In this document: positions 15,959 through 23,905 of the stretch, piece by piece
Layout of the letters: the number at the start of each line of letters is the position of its first letter
Numbering within the stretch: the first letter of the stretch is position 1
Origin: Pleurocapsa sp. MO_226.B13
Lineage (GTDB): Bacteria > Cyanobacteriota > Cyanobacteriia > Cyanobacteriales > Xenococcaceae
DNA length: 27,072 nucleotides
Assembly: GCA_030064795.1 (NCBI GenBank)
Contig: JASJEI010000272.1
Span: forward strand, 1 to 27,072
Direction of reading: 5' to 3'
Made by a program: the position numbers and the translations under genes
Notes under the pieces: model-generated
Seen by the model: the letters and a program-made list of their open reading frames with translations, nothing else
What the model was told of the DNA's origin: nothing
Database searches by the model: none

Positions 15959-17612
15959 GTGGCTCTACATCCTCAGTCAATTAAACCTATTCCACCTCTG
16001 ACCAAAGAAATAGCACATCAAGCTTTTCCTAAAGGAAATATTTATATGAGCTTAAGAGATGAATTGGGTGTATTTTACTTAGATGAGGATTTTGCCGAGC
16101 TTTATTCATTTGAAGGTCAACCCGCTCTACGACCTGCTAGTTTAGCTTTGGTCTGTGTGATGCAGTACATGGCTAATTTATCTGACAGGAGTGCAGCAGA
16201 AGCAGTGGCTGCTCGTATCGACTGGAAATATGCTTTGGGATTGGAATTGACTGATCCTGGTTTTGACTTTTCGGTTTTAAGTCTGTTTCGCTCTCGATTA
16301 CTGAGTGGAGGCAAAGAAAAGCTTTTATTAGATAAACTTTTAGAGCGATGCCAAGAGCTAAAACTATTAAAAACTAGAGGAAAAGCACGTACTGACTCAA
16401 CTCATATACTGGCAGCGATTCGTAATCTTAATCGACTTGAATGTGTGGGTGAAACTTTAAGAGCGGCTTTAAATGCTTTAGCAGTAGTTGCCCCAGATTG
16501 GTTGTCAAATATCGTGGAAAGAGATTGGTTTGACCGTTATAGTAAACCTGTTGAAGAATCTCGTTTACCAAAAGGGACAGAAGCTCGTAATGAATATGCT
16601 CAAACCATTGGACGGGATGGAATGAAAATTTTAGAGGCTATAGATGATGAACCAAATACACCCTTATGGTTGCGAGAAATTGCTGTAATTGAGAATCGGC
16701 GAATTACCTGGATACATCAATATTGGGTTAAGGACGGTGAACTTCACTGGCGCAGTCACAAAGATTTACCCCCTGCGGGAAACCGAAGCAATTCTCCTTA
16801 TGATACAGAGGCTCGTTATGGTAATAAGCGACATACCACTTGGCTAGGCTACAAGGTTCATTTGACGGAGACTTGTGATAAAAATCAAGTTCATCTAATT
16901 ACTAATGTTCAAACAACAGAGGCACATTTAGCTGATGTTGACCAAACTGAATCAATTCATATTTCCTTAGCTGACAAAAATTTATTACCATCTGAGCATC
17001 TGGTTGATGCTGGTTATGTGGATGGTACTTTGTTAGTTGAGAGTAAGCAACAACATAATCTCGAACTAATTGGACCAGTTCGTGACAACGTGAGTTGGCA
17101 ATTCTTTAAACCCTGAAGCCTATGATTTGAGTCGTTTCAAAATTAACTGGAGAAAACAACAAGCTACTTGCCCTGCTGGAGTTAAAAGTACAAAGAAATG
17201 GACTGTTCATCAAGACCAATGGGATAATCAAGTTATTAGCATTAAATTTCCCCGTAAAGCTTGTCGAGAGTGCCAGTTTCGTCACTTATGTACTCGCTCA
17301 AAAACCGAACCCAGAGAAATTACTCTCCGTCCAAAAGACGAACATTTAGCTATTGTTAAAAGGAGAAAACAACAAAAAACCAAAACATGGTCAAAAAAAT
17401 ATAATCAGCGTGCTGGAGTTGAAGGCACAATTTCTCAGGGGGTTCGTGGTTTTGGTTTACGCGAATGCCGTTATGTAGGTTTGGATAAAGTTCATTTACA
17501 ACACATCCTGACAGCGACTGCGATGAATGCGATTCGTCTGTTCGCGTGGTTTGAAGGTGTTCCTTTCGCTAAAACTCGTGTTTCTTCTTTTGCCAAGTTA
17601 GCTCCTGATTAG
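15959..17612 (+). pseudogene. IS1182-family transposase, split by a +1 frameshift
   Basis: The first frame (15959-17116, GTG start, AGGAG at 15943-15947) gives the N-terminal domain with FPKGNIYMSLRDELG and DFSVLSLFRSRLL. It continues through the catalytic core as far as RTDSTHI (first Asp), NKRHTTWLGYKVHLTE and LVDAGYVDG (second Asp). It stops at TGA 17114-17116. The protein continues without a gap in the +1 frame as EAYDLSRFKINWRKQQATCP, a Cys-rich CRECQFRHLC stretch, and RAGVEGTISQGVRGFGLR, which carries the catalytic Glu. Family spacing is kept if the shift happens at CCC-TGA. Without frameshifting, the catalytic Glu is lost and the product is inactive. Confidence 0.85.
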
Positions 17613-17623
17613 TTCGAGGTTAT

Positions 17624-17648
17624 TTCGCGTATGTTATTCGCGAATAAC
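17624..17648. repeat. TTCGCG hairpin 4 (right subterminal)
   Basis: TTCGCG (17624-17629) pairs with CGCGAA (17639-17644). In addition, GTTATTCGCGAATAAC (17633-17648) is a perfect 16-bp palindrome. The site mirrors hairpin 2 at the other end of the element. Confidence 0.75.
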
Positions 17649-17653
17649 TTCTC

Positions 17654-17679
17654 TTTGTTAAGTTCATCAACAGTGTCAG
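17654..17679 (-). repeat. Right terminal inverted repeat of the IS1182-family element
   Basis: This is the exact reverse complement of 15370-15395. Kinase pseudogene sequence begins right after it. Confidence 0.9.
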
Positions 17680-19179
17680 TTGCTACTCAAACGCCTGGAC
17701 TGGCGGTGCTGATCGACTTCGGTAGCATCAAGGAAGTAGCAACTAAAGCCCAATCTCAATTAATTGAAGCTATTCCCAATACTGAAACTTTATCCCTGAT
17801 CGGGACAGTACTAGGCAAGAGTGGATATGCTCCCCCAGAGCAGATGGATACAGGGATTGTCTGTGCCCACAGCGATTTGTATGCTTTAGCGGCAACAGCG
17901 TTGGTGCTGCTGACGGGTAAAGAACCACAACAATTAATTGACCCCAATAGTTATCGGTGGCATTGGCAAGAGGAAGTCACTCTCAGTCCTAAGTTAGAAT
18001 CGGTGTTAACTACCATGCTCTCTCCTAACCCAGGTGATCGCTTTTGTAGTGCCACAGAAGTCAGACAAGCTCTTGGGGATATCTCAGCCTTAACTCCTAA
18101 AATTCAGCCAGTTAATCGGCAACCTCTAATCAGTAAAATTCCTGTTTTTCCTCGTTTAGCCCCTAAAATACTATTTTTTGCCGTTTTGATAGGGACGGTA
18201 TTACTAGGAAGTTTTTGGTGGTTGAGAAATAGAGATTTAGCAAAAGATTTAACAATTGTTTCCCAAACTCCCTCTACCTCGGACAATTCTGCAAGTAGCG
18301 ACAACCCTGAGCCAAAACCCAGAGATTTTAGGGGTAGTCGGTCATTATGCCAGTGATGTTACTTTAGCCACAGCCAAAATTTATCAATCAGGTCAACTGG
18401 TATCAATTTCGCCCATTAGCACTTCGGTTAAACTATCTAATCTCAGTCCCTATCTATTTCGGGCGGTTCCCAGTGATTATATGGCGGCTAGAGCCTTAGC
18501 CGAATATATGCTTCATCAGCTCAGGCAGAAAAACGTGGCAGTTTTCTTTAGTTCCCAAAGTAACTATAGCCAGTCCCTCAAATCAGAGTTTATGACTGCT
18601 GTTTCCCTTGGTGGAGGACAGGTAGTTGGTGAATTTGACTTGTCCGATGCTAATTTTAGTGCTGCCGATAGTCTTAAACAAGCTAGAGACGGGGGGGCAG
18701 AAGTACTAATGTTAGCAGCTGATACTGACACCCTCGACCAAGCTCTACAAGTGGTTCAGGTAAATCATCAACAGCTCAGTCTGTTGGGAGGAGATGATGT
18801 ATATACCCCCAAGACTTTGCAAGTCGCGGGAGAATCAGCCCAAGATCTGGTGTTGGCAATTCCCTGGCACATTAAAAGTAATCCAGAGGCTGAGTTTGCC
18901 CAAGTTGCTAAAAAACTTTGGGGAGGAGAGGTCAACTGGCGCACCTCAATGGCTTATGATGCTGCTAGTGCTTTAATTGCTGCTATCGAGCTCCGTCCCA
19001 CTCGTCTGGGGGTACAAAAAGTACTCTCCAATCCTAACTTTTCTACACTGGGTGCCTGCGACCAGATTAACTTTTTACCTTCAGGCGATCGCCTCAAACC
19101 AATCGAGTTAGTCAAGATTCAACCAAGCGTGCGTAACCCTTTTAGTGATGAATTTACGCCCCTTGTTTCCCAACGTTAA
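17680..19179 (+). pseudogene. Bifunctional Ser/Thr kinase / ABC substrate-binding protein, headless and internally deleted
   Basis: The first frame starts in the middle of a Hanks-type kinase. LAVLIDFGSIKEVA holds the DFG motif, followed by GKSGYAPPEQM (activation segment), AHSDLYALAATALVLLTGKEPQQL and a C-lobe end with DRFCSATEVRQALG. A transmembrane segment follows at about 18160-18210. The P-loop, the Lys of VAIK and the HRD loop are missing because the gene is cut at the element's right end. The second frame (reading from about 18270 to 19179) is a branched-chain-amino-acid-type substrate-binding domain beginning QVATTLSQNPEILGVVGHYA. It lacks the first part of the domain and is out of frame with the kinase. 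The single-chain architecture is a known cyanobacterial one. Confidence 0.85.
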
Positions 19180-19266
19180 CTTTTAGGGGAGTTTGAGGGG
19201 CTGTAGTTATCTCCAATTAACCATTTATAATAATTTCACTGAGCAAGCAAGGGGAACTACGCTTCG

Positions 19267-20616
19267 ATGAACTTAGAATCAGAATTAACTTGGATAGAAG
19301 TCAAACAGATAGCCGATAGACTTGCTGTTCAAAAGACGGGGAAACACCTGAGCGATATTGAGATGATCGTGCTTAAGGGTTCTTGGTCGGGGGGAACTTA
19401 TGAGGAAATGGCAGAACAGGCTGGATATACGGCTGACTACCTCAATAAAGATGTGGGCAATAAGTTATGGAAAAAACTCTCAGCTATATTAGGAGAAAAG
19501 GTAAGTAAGAAGAATCTTCGGGAACCCCTGAAGAGAGCATCGAAGGCGCAACAGCAGCCTTCTGTTGTTACTGTCGGTTCGGTGAAAGAGATTCCTTTTC
19601 CAGAGGGGTCAGTCCCCCTAGATTCGACCTTCTATGTGGAGCGAAACGGGATCGAGTCTTTGTGTTACGATGCGCTTATTAAGCCGGGGTCTTTGATTCG
19701 CATTAAAGCTCCCAAACTGATGGGCAAAACTTCATTGATGAATCGCATACTAGCTCACTGCCAAGCTCAGAATTACAAAACGGTGTATTTGGATTTGAGT
19801 AGTGTCGAGCGTTCTATTATTAAGGATTTAGATAAGTTCCTGCGCTGGCTCTGTTTGATGGTGGGTCGGCAGTTAAAGTTAGAAAATAAACTTGGTGATT
19901 ATTGGGATACGGAAATTTTGGGTAGTAATGGTAACTGTACAGTGTACTTTGAGGAGCATTTATTACCAGCCATAGATTGTCCCTTGGTCTTAGGGTTAGA
20001 TGGGGTGGATCTGGTTTTTCCCTATACCGAAGTGATTGAAGACTTTTTCGGAATGCTGCGAGGTTGGCATGAGAAGGGGAAGATTTCTCCACGATGGAAG
20101 CAACTGCGGTTAGTAATGGCACACTCTACGGAATGTTATATCCCTTTAGACATGAATCAATCGCCGTTTAACGCAGGAGTCCCCGTAGAGTTGCGGGAAT
20201 TTGACCCGAAACAGGTCAAAGATTTGGCTCTCCTTCATGGACTGAATTGGCATGAATCCCAGATAGAGAAATTGATGGGGATGGTAGGGGGACATCCCTA
20301 TTTGGTGCGCTTGGCTCTGTATGAGGTTAGCTCTGGGAAAATGACCCTAGAGCAGCTACTGGGTGAGGCTTCTACTGAAGCGGGAATTTATAGCAACCAT
20401 CTGCGGCGACATTTGGAAATGCTGCAACAGGCACCAGAACTGGCTCGGGCTTGGCAAACTGTAGTCGCGTCGCCCGAACCAGTGGAGTTAGATTCGATGC
20501 AGATTTATAAGTTACACAGTATGGGATTAGTGCAGCGCAAAGATAATCAGGTGATTCCTCGGTGTAATTTGTATCGAGAGTATTTTCGCCGTGTTTTGTC
20601 AGCCGACATTATCTAG
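19267..20616 (+). CDS. AAA-like NTPase with N-terminal VMAP-type HTH; altered Walker B
   Basis: This 449-residue protein has an N-terminal winged-helix-like region (about 7-85: TWIEVKQIADRLAVQ, LSDIEMIVLKGSW, TYEEMAEQAGYTADYL). It resembles the HTH domain of vWA-MoxR-associated proteins in cyanobacteria. An AAA-like (PF14516-type) NTPase domain follows, with Walker A APKLMGKTS (148-156). The Walker B position reads LVLGLDGVD (240-248), where relatives have LDEVD; the catalytic Glu is Gly246. The sensor region (VMAHSTECYIPL), the GHPYLVRLALYE block and a C-terminal winged-helix-like part (LHSMGLVQRKDN...) are present. AAGGGGA precedes the ATG by about a dozen bases. It may act in conflict or stress signalling; no vWA or MoxR partner is in the window. 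Confidence 0.8.
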   Translation: MNLESELTWIEVKQIADRLAVQKTGKHLSDIEMIVLKGSWSGGTYEEMAEQAGYTADYLNKDVGNKLWKKLSAILGEKVSKKNLREPLKRASKAQQQPSVVTVGSVKEIPFPEGSVPLDSTFYVERNGIESLCYDALIKPGSLIRIKAPKLMGKTSLMNRILAHCQAQNYKTVYLDLSSVERSIIKDLDKFLRWLCLMVGRQLKLENKLGDYWDTEILGSNGNCTVYFEEHLLPAIDCPLVLGLDGVDLVFPYTEVIEDFFGMLRGWHEKGKISPRWKQLRLVMAHSTECYIPLDMNQSPFNAGVPVELREFDPKQVKDLALLHGLNWHESQIEKLMGMVGGHPYLVRLALYEVSSGKMTLEQLLGEASTEAGIYSNHLRRHLEMLQQAPELARAWQTVVASPEPVELDSMQIYKLHSMGLVQRKDNQVIPRCNLYREYFRRVLSADII

Positions 20617-20774
20617 AACAGCGATTCAGTAATCAAAAACTAGGGCTAATTTACTATTGAGAGATTTTTAGTGGGACTTTGACAAAAAATGATGGCAAAA
20701 AGCGGTGAAAGTCTTATATCTCAATATTTTTAGTTCAAAAGTACCTAGCCCCTGCATACAATTAAGTTTGAGGC

Positions 20775-20841
20775 GAGTTTACCTCGTTCCAGGTAAACTC
20801 TTTGTCTGGCAAAGCTTTCACCCCTTTTTAGCCAGACAAAG
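20775..20841. terminator. Tandem hairpins between convergent genes, possible bidirectional terminator
   Basis: GAGTTTACCT (20775-20784) pairs with AGGTAAACTC (20791-20800), a perfect 10-bp stem with a 6-base loop. Next to it, CTTTGTCTGGC (20800-20810) pairs perfectly with GCCAGACAAAG (20831-20841) across 20 bases. They lie in the 313-base gap between the convergent AAA-like and GMC-DUF1080 genes, where terminators for both strands are needed. No strong T run is present; the structures might also be a small repeat element. I see no gene in the gap. Confidence 0.55.
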
Positions 20842-20929
20842 TTTCCAAGTCCCAATAACTGAGTAAGAAGGAACTCTGGCTTTGGGGAGAGCGAAGTCTT
20901 TTAATCAATTTTCGGGGCGTGACGTGAGC

Positions 20930-23512
20930 TTATAGTTCTTTGATGCGGATATTGCGAAACTGGACAATTTCTGTGTGACACTGTAGGGCGATATAGCCTT
21001 CTGTCAGACGAGGTGTTCCAATATTGGTTTTAGATATCTCAGCACCATTTAGTTTAACAGCGATCGAATTGCCTTGAGCAGTGATCTCGAAGACATTCCA
21101 AGGACTATCGGGGGTAAACCTCGGACGGATAACCTTACTCACTCCCTGTGAGGCAGATGCAAGGGTATAAATCGCTCCTGTCTTCTCCCGAAATCCGCCG
21201 AAAACCGATTGAGGATTTCTGTTGGCTTGAAAATTCTTGCCTGTCTCGTCTATTTGTATTTCTGTACACGAAGCATAGAAAGCCTCGTCGAGATTTCTTC
21301 CCGTTGGATCGGGAATACGGAGAAATACCCCAGCGTTAGCACTAATTGAAAAGGCTTTCCACTCCAAACGCAGAATAAAATCTTTGAATTGTTTAGGTTG
21401 GTAATAGAGTAGACCTAAAACACTATTTGTACCTGCTTGTCCCGCTTCGATGATAGGCAATTGCCCCAGGGGAACGAGGGGAGTAAAGTTAGACGCTCCC
21501 GCAGCACGCCACATGCGCTCAAAACTGCCATTGAATAGAGACTGAAAATCTGCATCTCCATCATCAAAAGGCCTCTCTTCTTGATAGCGATCGGCAATAT
21601 CGAGAGCCACTTTACGAGCAAGAGCTAACCCTGTGGGTACAGGATTGGCAGAACCAGCGGTAGGAAACAATGCCTGATCTGCACAATAGGCATTGGCAAC
21701 GTGATGAAACCGTCCATGAACATCCGTTACTGATGTTTCTGGATCGTCTCCCATCCAGAGAGTTCCATTTTCATGATAAGTTGTTCCTAAGCCATCTTCC
21801 ACCGCAGAAATAAGACGGACAGGATCTCCCTGGGGATTTCCCGTGTCCTCAACGGGAACCTTAGCTAATCGAGCAATAAACTGAAAAGATGCGGCTCTTT
21901 GAGCTTGACGAAGGGCTAAAGCCTCTGGAGTCTCTACTAGCTGCACAAATCCTTGTGGGACACCCAAGGAATCATTTGCCGAAGGGTTGGTATCCATCCA
22001 ACTGTTATTGGGACTGCGTTCCCCACCATATTCTACAGGTGCTTCCTTATTGCCGAAATCTTCGCCACAATTTCGGATACCCACGGTTATCCATTCATCA
22101 GCATCTGGCTCTCCTTCAAGTTGTTGAACTTTCTCAAGCAGGTCATCTCGATCGGGAATGAGTTGATAAAGTGATACTTCCGCATTATCGCCACCATTAG
22201 GGGCAGCATAAAATTGAAAATGAAAGCGTCCGTCACTACCATCGGGACCTACTCCTGTTGCGGTTCCCTCAATTTGTAAGGCGGCTTGTTGTAAAATTTT
22301 TCCTTCGAGAAGGCTTTTTAATAATCCTCCGTCTGGATTGGGTAAATTTTCAAGGTGACTGCGACGGATTTGCCAAATATAGTTTCCTCGAATATGAACC
22401 ATTAGGTTAGCTCCCATTCGTTCTTGGGTGAGGGCAGAAGGACGAGGGAAAGAATTCCGTGCAATACGGGTGGAATTAATACAGTTAGCGGCTAAAACTA
22501 CCATCCCATGCTCAGGAACGGGAATGGTTAAAATCTGTTCATCCCCATTCACTGGATCTTTAACCGCAACTCTGACACCCCTTACCACTGCTTCTTGAGT
22601 TTCCAGATTGAGAACGGTTACATTGGGGACGAGAAATAGATGTCGATTTTGATCGTCACCATTGGAGCTTCCGCTATCCTCTCGGATGGCACTTAATAAG
22701 CCAGGCAAGCTACTATATTTGTCTGGGCTAAACAAACCCGATAATTCGGAATCGGTTTTAACAGCAATAGGTGGCTGAAGAACCCGATCGATTGAATAAT
22801 TATCGTTTGGTATATTAAATGGCACTAATGTACGAGAGCGTTTGAGTAAGGCTTCGTAAAGGGGACCAAAGATAAAGTCTTTTTCTTTTCCCCCTAAATC
22901 GAGAGCATAATCTGCCCCAATTTCTTGAGTGACAAAGTTATACCCGTCAGGACCTTGCAAAAAATTGGCGACTGACTCAGGCCACTGTGCTAAATCGTCA
23001 GGAGTCAAGGAAGGAGACCATCCACCCCAAAAAAGACTTTTTCCACCAACACAACGATGATGATCCCGAAATCGTCCAGCAAAATCTCGTCCAAATTCAA
23101 CTCCCTCACCTTCAGGAGTTCCATCAGCGTTAAGAATTCGGTATTGTCCTTCAGGTAAAAGGGGTGCTAAAGGAACATTATAAAGTCCCCCTAATCCCAG
23201 AGGCAGGTTTTGGAAGTGTTCGTGAATAATAAATGGTCCTTCTTGGAGAACTAAAATCTTGGGGCGAGGACGACCAGAGCCAAAATTTTTGGTTTGATTG
23301 AATATGTCAGTAGCACAATAGGCACCGTACATTCCAGCTCCTACAACAATAACGTCAAAGCCATCAGGGACAGCTTGTAACGCTTCATCTAAGGTATTAC
23401 AGACAAACCTTGAAACGGCATCACGGGTAAATGATGTATCTTGAATATCATTTTGTGCTGGTACAGGTTGCCCAGATGAATCAAACAGTTTAGTTAGTCT
23501 GGTTAATGACAT
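20930..23512 (-). CDS. GMC-type FAD oxidoreductase fused to a DUF1080 (3-keto-disaccharide hydrolase-like) domain
   Basis: This protein of 860 residues has two domains in one chain. Residues about 50-645 are a GMC (glucose-methanol-choline) flavoprotein. They include the dinucleotide fold VIVVGAGMYG (54-63), HHRCVGGKSLFWGGW (151-165, the FAD-contacting region, pyranose-oxidase-like), TYHENGTLWMGD (578-589, with catalytic His580) and GSANPVPTG (620-628). Residues about 655-860 are a DUF1080 jelly roll: LFNGSFERMW, SANAGVFLRI (724-733), TEIQIDE (750-756), WNVFEITAQGNSIAVKLNG (805-823), then GYIALQCH and FRNIRIKEL. GMC pyranose oxidases oxidise sugar ring carbons, and DUF1080 proteins cleave 3-keto-glycosides, so oxidation followed by cleavage is a reasonable inference. 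No signal peptide is visible. The ATG at 23512 gives a natural start. Confidence 0.88.
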   Translation of the reverse strand: MSLTRLTKLFDSSGQPVPAQNDIQDTSFTRDAVSRFVCNTLDEALQAVPDGFDVIVVGAGMYGAYCATDIFNQTKNFGSGRPRPKILVLQEGPFIIHEHFQNLPLGLGGLYNVPLAPLLPEGQYRILNADGTPEGEGVEFGRDFAGRFRDHHRCVGGKSLFWGGWSPSLTPDDLAQWPESVANFLQGPDGYNFVTQEIGADYALDLGGKEKDFIFGPLYEALLKRSRTLVPFNIPNDNYSIDRVLQPPIAVKTDSELSGLFSPDKYSSLPGLLSAIREDSGSSNGDDQNRHLFLVPNVTVLNLETQEAVVRGVRVAVKDPVNGDEQILTIPVPEHGMVVLAANCINSTRIARNSFPRPSALTQERMGANLMVHIRGNYIWQIRRSHLENLPNPDGGLLKSLLEGKILQQAALQIEGTATGVGPDGSDGRFHFQFYAAPNGGDNAEVSLYQLIPDRDDLLEKVQQLEGEPDADEWITVGIRNCGEDFGNKEAPVEYGGERSPNNSWMDTNPSANDSLGVPQGFVQLVETPEALALRQAQRAASFQFIARLAKVPVEDTGNPQGDPVRLISAVEDGLGTTYHENGTLWMGDDPETSVTDVHGRFHHVANAYCADQALFPTAGSANPVPTGLALARKVALDIADRYQEERPFDDGDADFQSLFNGSFERMWRAAGASNFTPLVPLGQLPIIEAGQAGTNSVLGLLYYQPKQFKDFILRLEWKAFSISANAGVFLRIPDPTGRNLDEAFYASCTEIQIDETGKNFQANRNPQSVFGGFREKTGAIYTLASASQGVSKVIRPRFTPDSPWNVFEITAQGNSIAVKLNGAEISKTNIGTPRLTEGYIALQCHTEIVQFRNIRIKEL

Positions 23513-23550
23513 AGACTTTAGATTTCCTGCAAAAATAGTTCAGAGCTAGA

Positions 23551-23631
23551 GTGTTGACTCTGTGGAAATTTTTCACAGAGTCAACACCCAATTTTTGAGT
23601 TGTGGGAACTGCTTGACTAGCAGTTCCTACA
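23551..23631. repeat. Two adjacent hairpins between divergent genes
   Basis: GTGTTGACTCTGTG (23551-23564) pairs perfectly with CACAGAGTCAACAC (23574-23587), a 14-bp stem with a 9-base loop. Then TGTGGGAACTGCT (23601-23613) pairs with AGCAGTTCCTACA (23619-23631), 13 bp with one G-U and a 5-base loop. They lie 40-120 bases upstream of the GMC-DUF1080 start and could be operators, a 5' transcript structure for the gene on the right, or a small palindromic repeat element. Confidence 0.7.
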
Positions 23632-23706
23632 AGCGATTATTTGATGTTAACTATCAGGTTCCGCTTGTTTGAAATAATGAAACTAAAACCAATTAAAAAC
23701 AATGGG

Positions 23707-23816
23707 AAAAAGTCAGGTGTTTTTTTTAGCAATAAATCAGGTTTAAAAGTCAGTAAATCGGCAAAAATCAGGTTATCTTAGGTGATTGATTGCCAAAAAA
23801 TCGGTAAAAATCAGGT
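23707..23816 (+). promoter_or_regulatory. Iteron-like TCAGGT direct repeats upstream of the AAA-CHASE2 gene
   Basis: TCAGGT preceded by an A-rich run occurs four times on the plus strand, at 23713-23718, 23737-23742, 23768-23773 and 23811-23816. The last two are part of a longer repeat, 23755-23773 and 23798-23816, identical at 18 of 19 positions (AAATCGG then C or T then AAAAATCAGGT). The cluster ends 90 bases before the ATG. Repeated direct sites in a promoter region suggest binding of a regulator; the factor is unknown. Confidence 0.5.
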
Positions 23817-23905
23817 AGTAAACCAAATAAGTAACAAGGGGGCTAAGATCTGATTATTAATTGTTTTTGTTTGCAGTTCGCCAAGATAACTTAACAGCAG
23901 CATTC

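Larger units (their letters stand above)
15370..17679 (+). mobile_element. IS1182-family element with 26-bp perfect terminal inverted repeats and a passenger ORF
   Basis: Bases 15370-15395 are the exact reverse complement of 17654-17679; both ends start CTGACACTGTTGATGAAC reading inwards. The 2310-bp element carries a frameshifted IS1182-type transposase on the plus strand and a divergent 132-codon passenger ORF. It has three TTCGCG-type hairpins, one just inside each end and one between the two genes. No target duplication is visible: the left flank ends in CTTCTC and the right flank begins TTGCTACTC. The left flank is a truncated transposase gene and the right flank a headless kinase gene, so DNA next to the element has been deleted since insertion. 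Confidence 0.85.

Noticed and set aside
17105..17111. TTTAAAC heptamer as a classical -1 slippery site in the transposase
   Set aside because: The heptamer is in the wrong phase for the incoming frame, and the required shift is +1, not -1.
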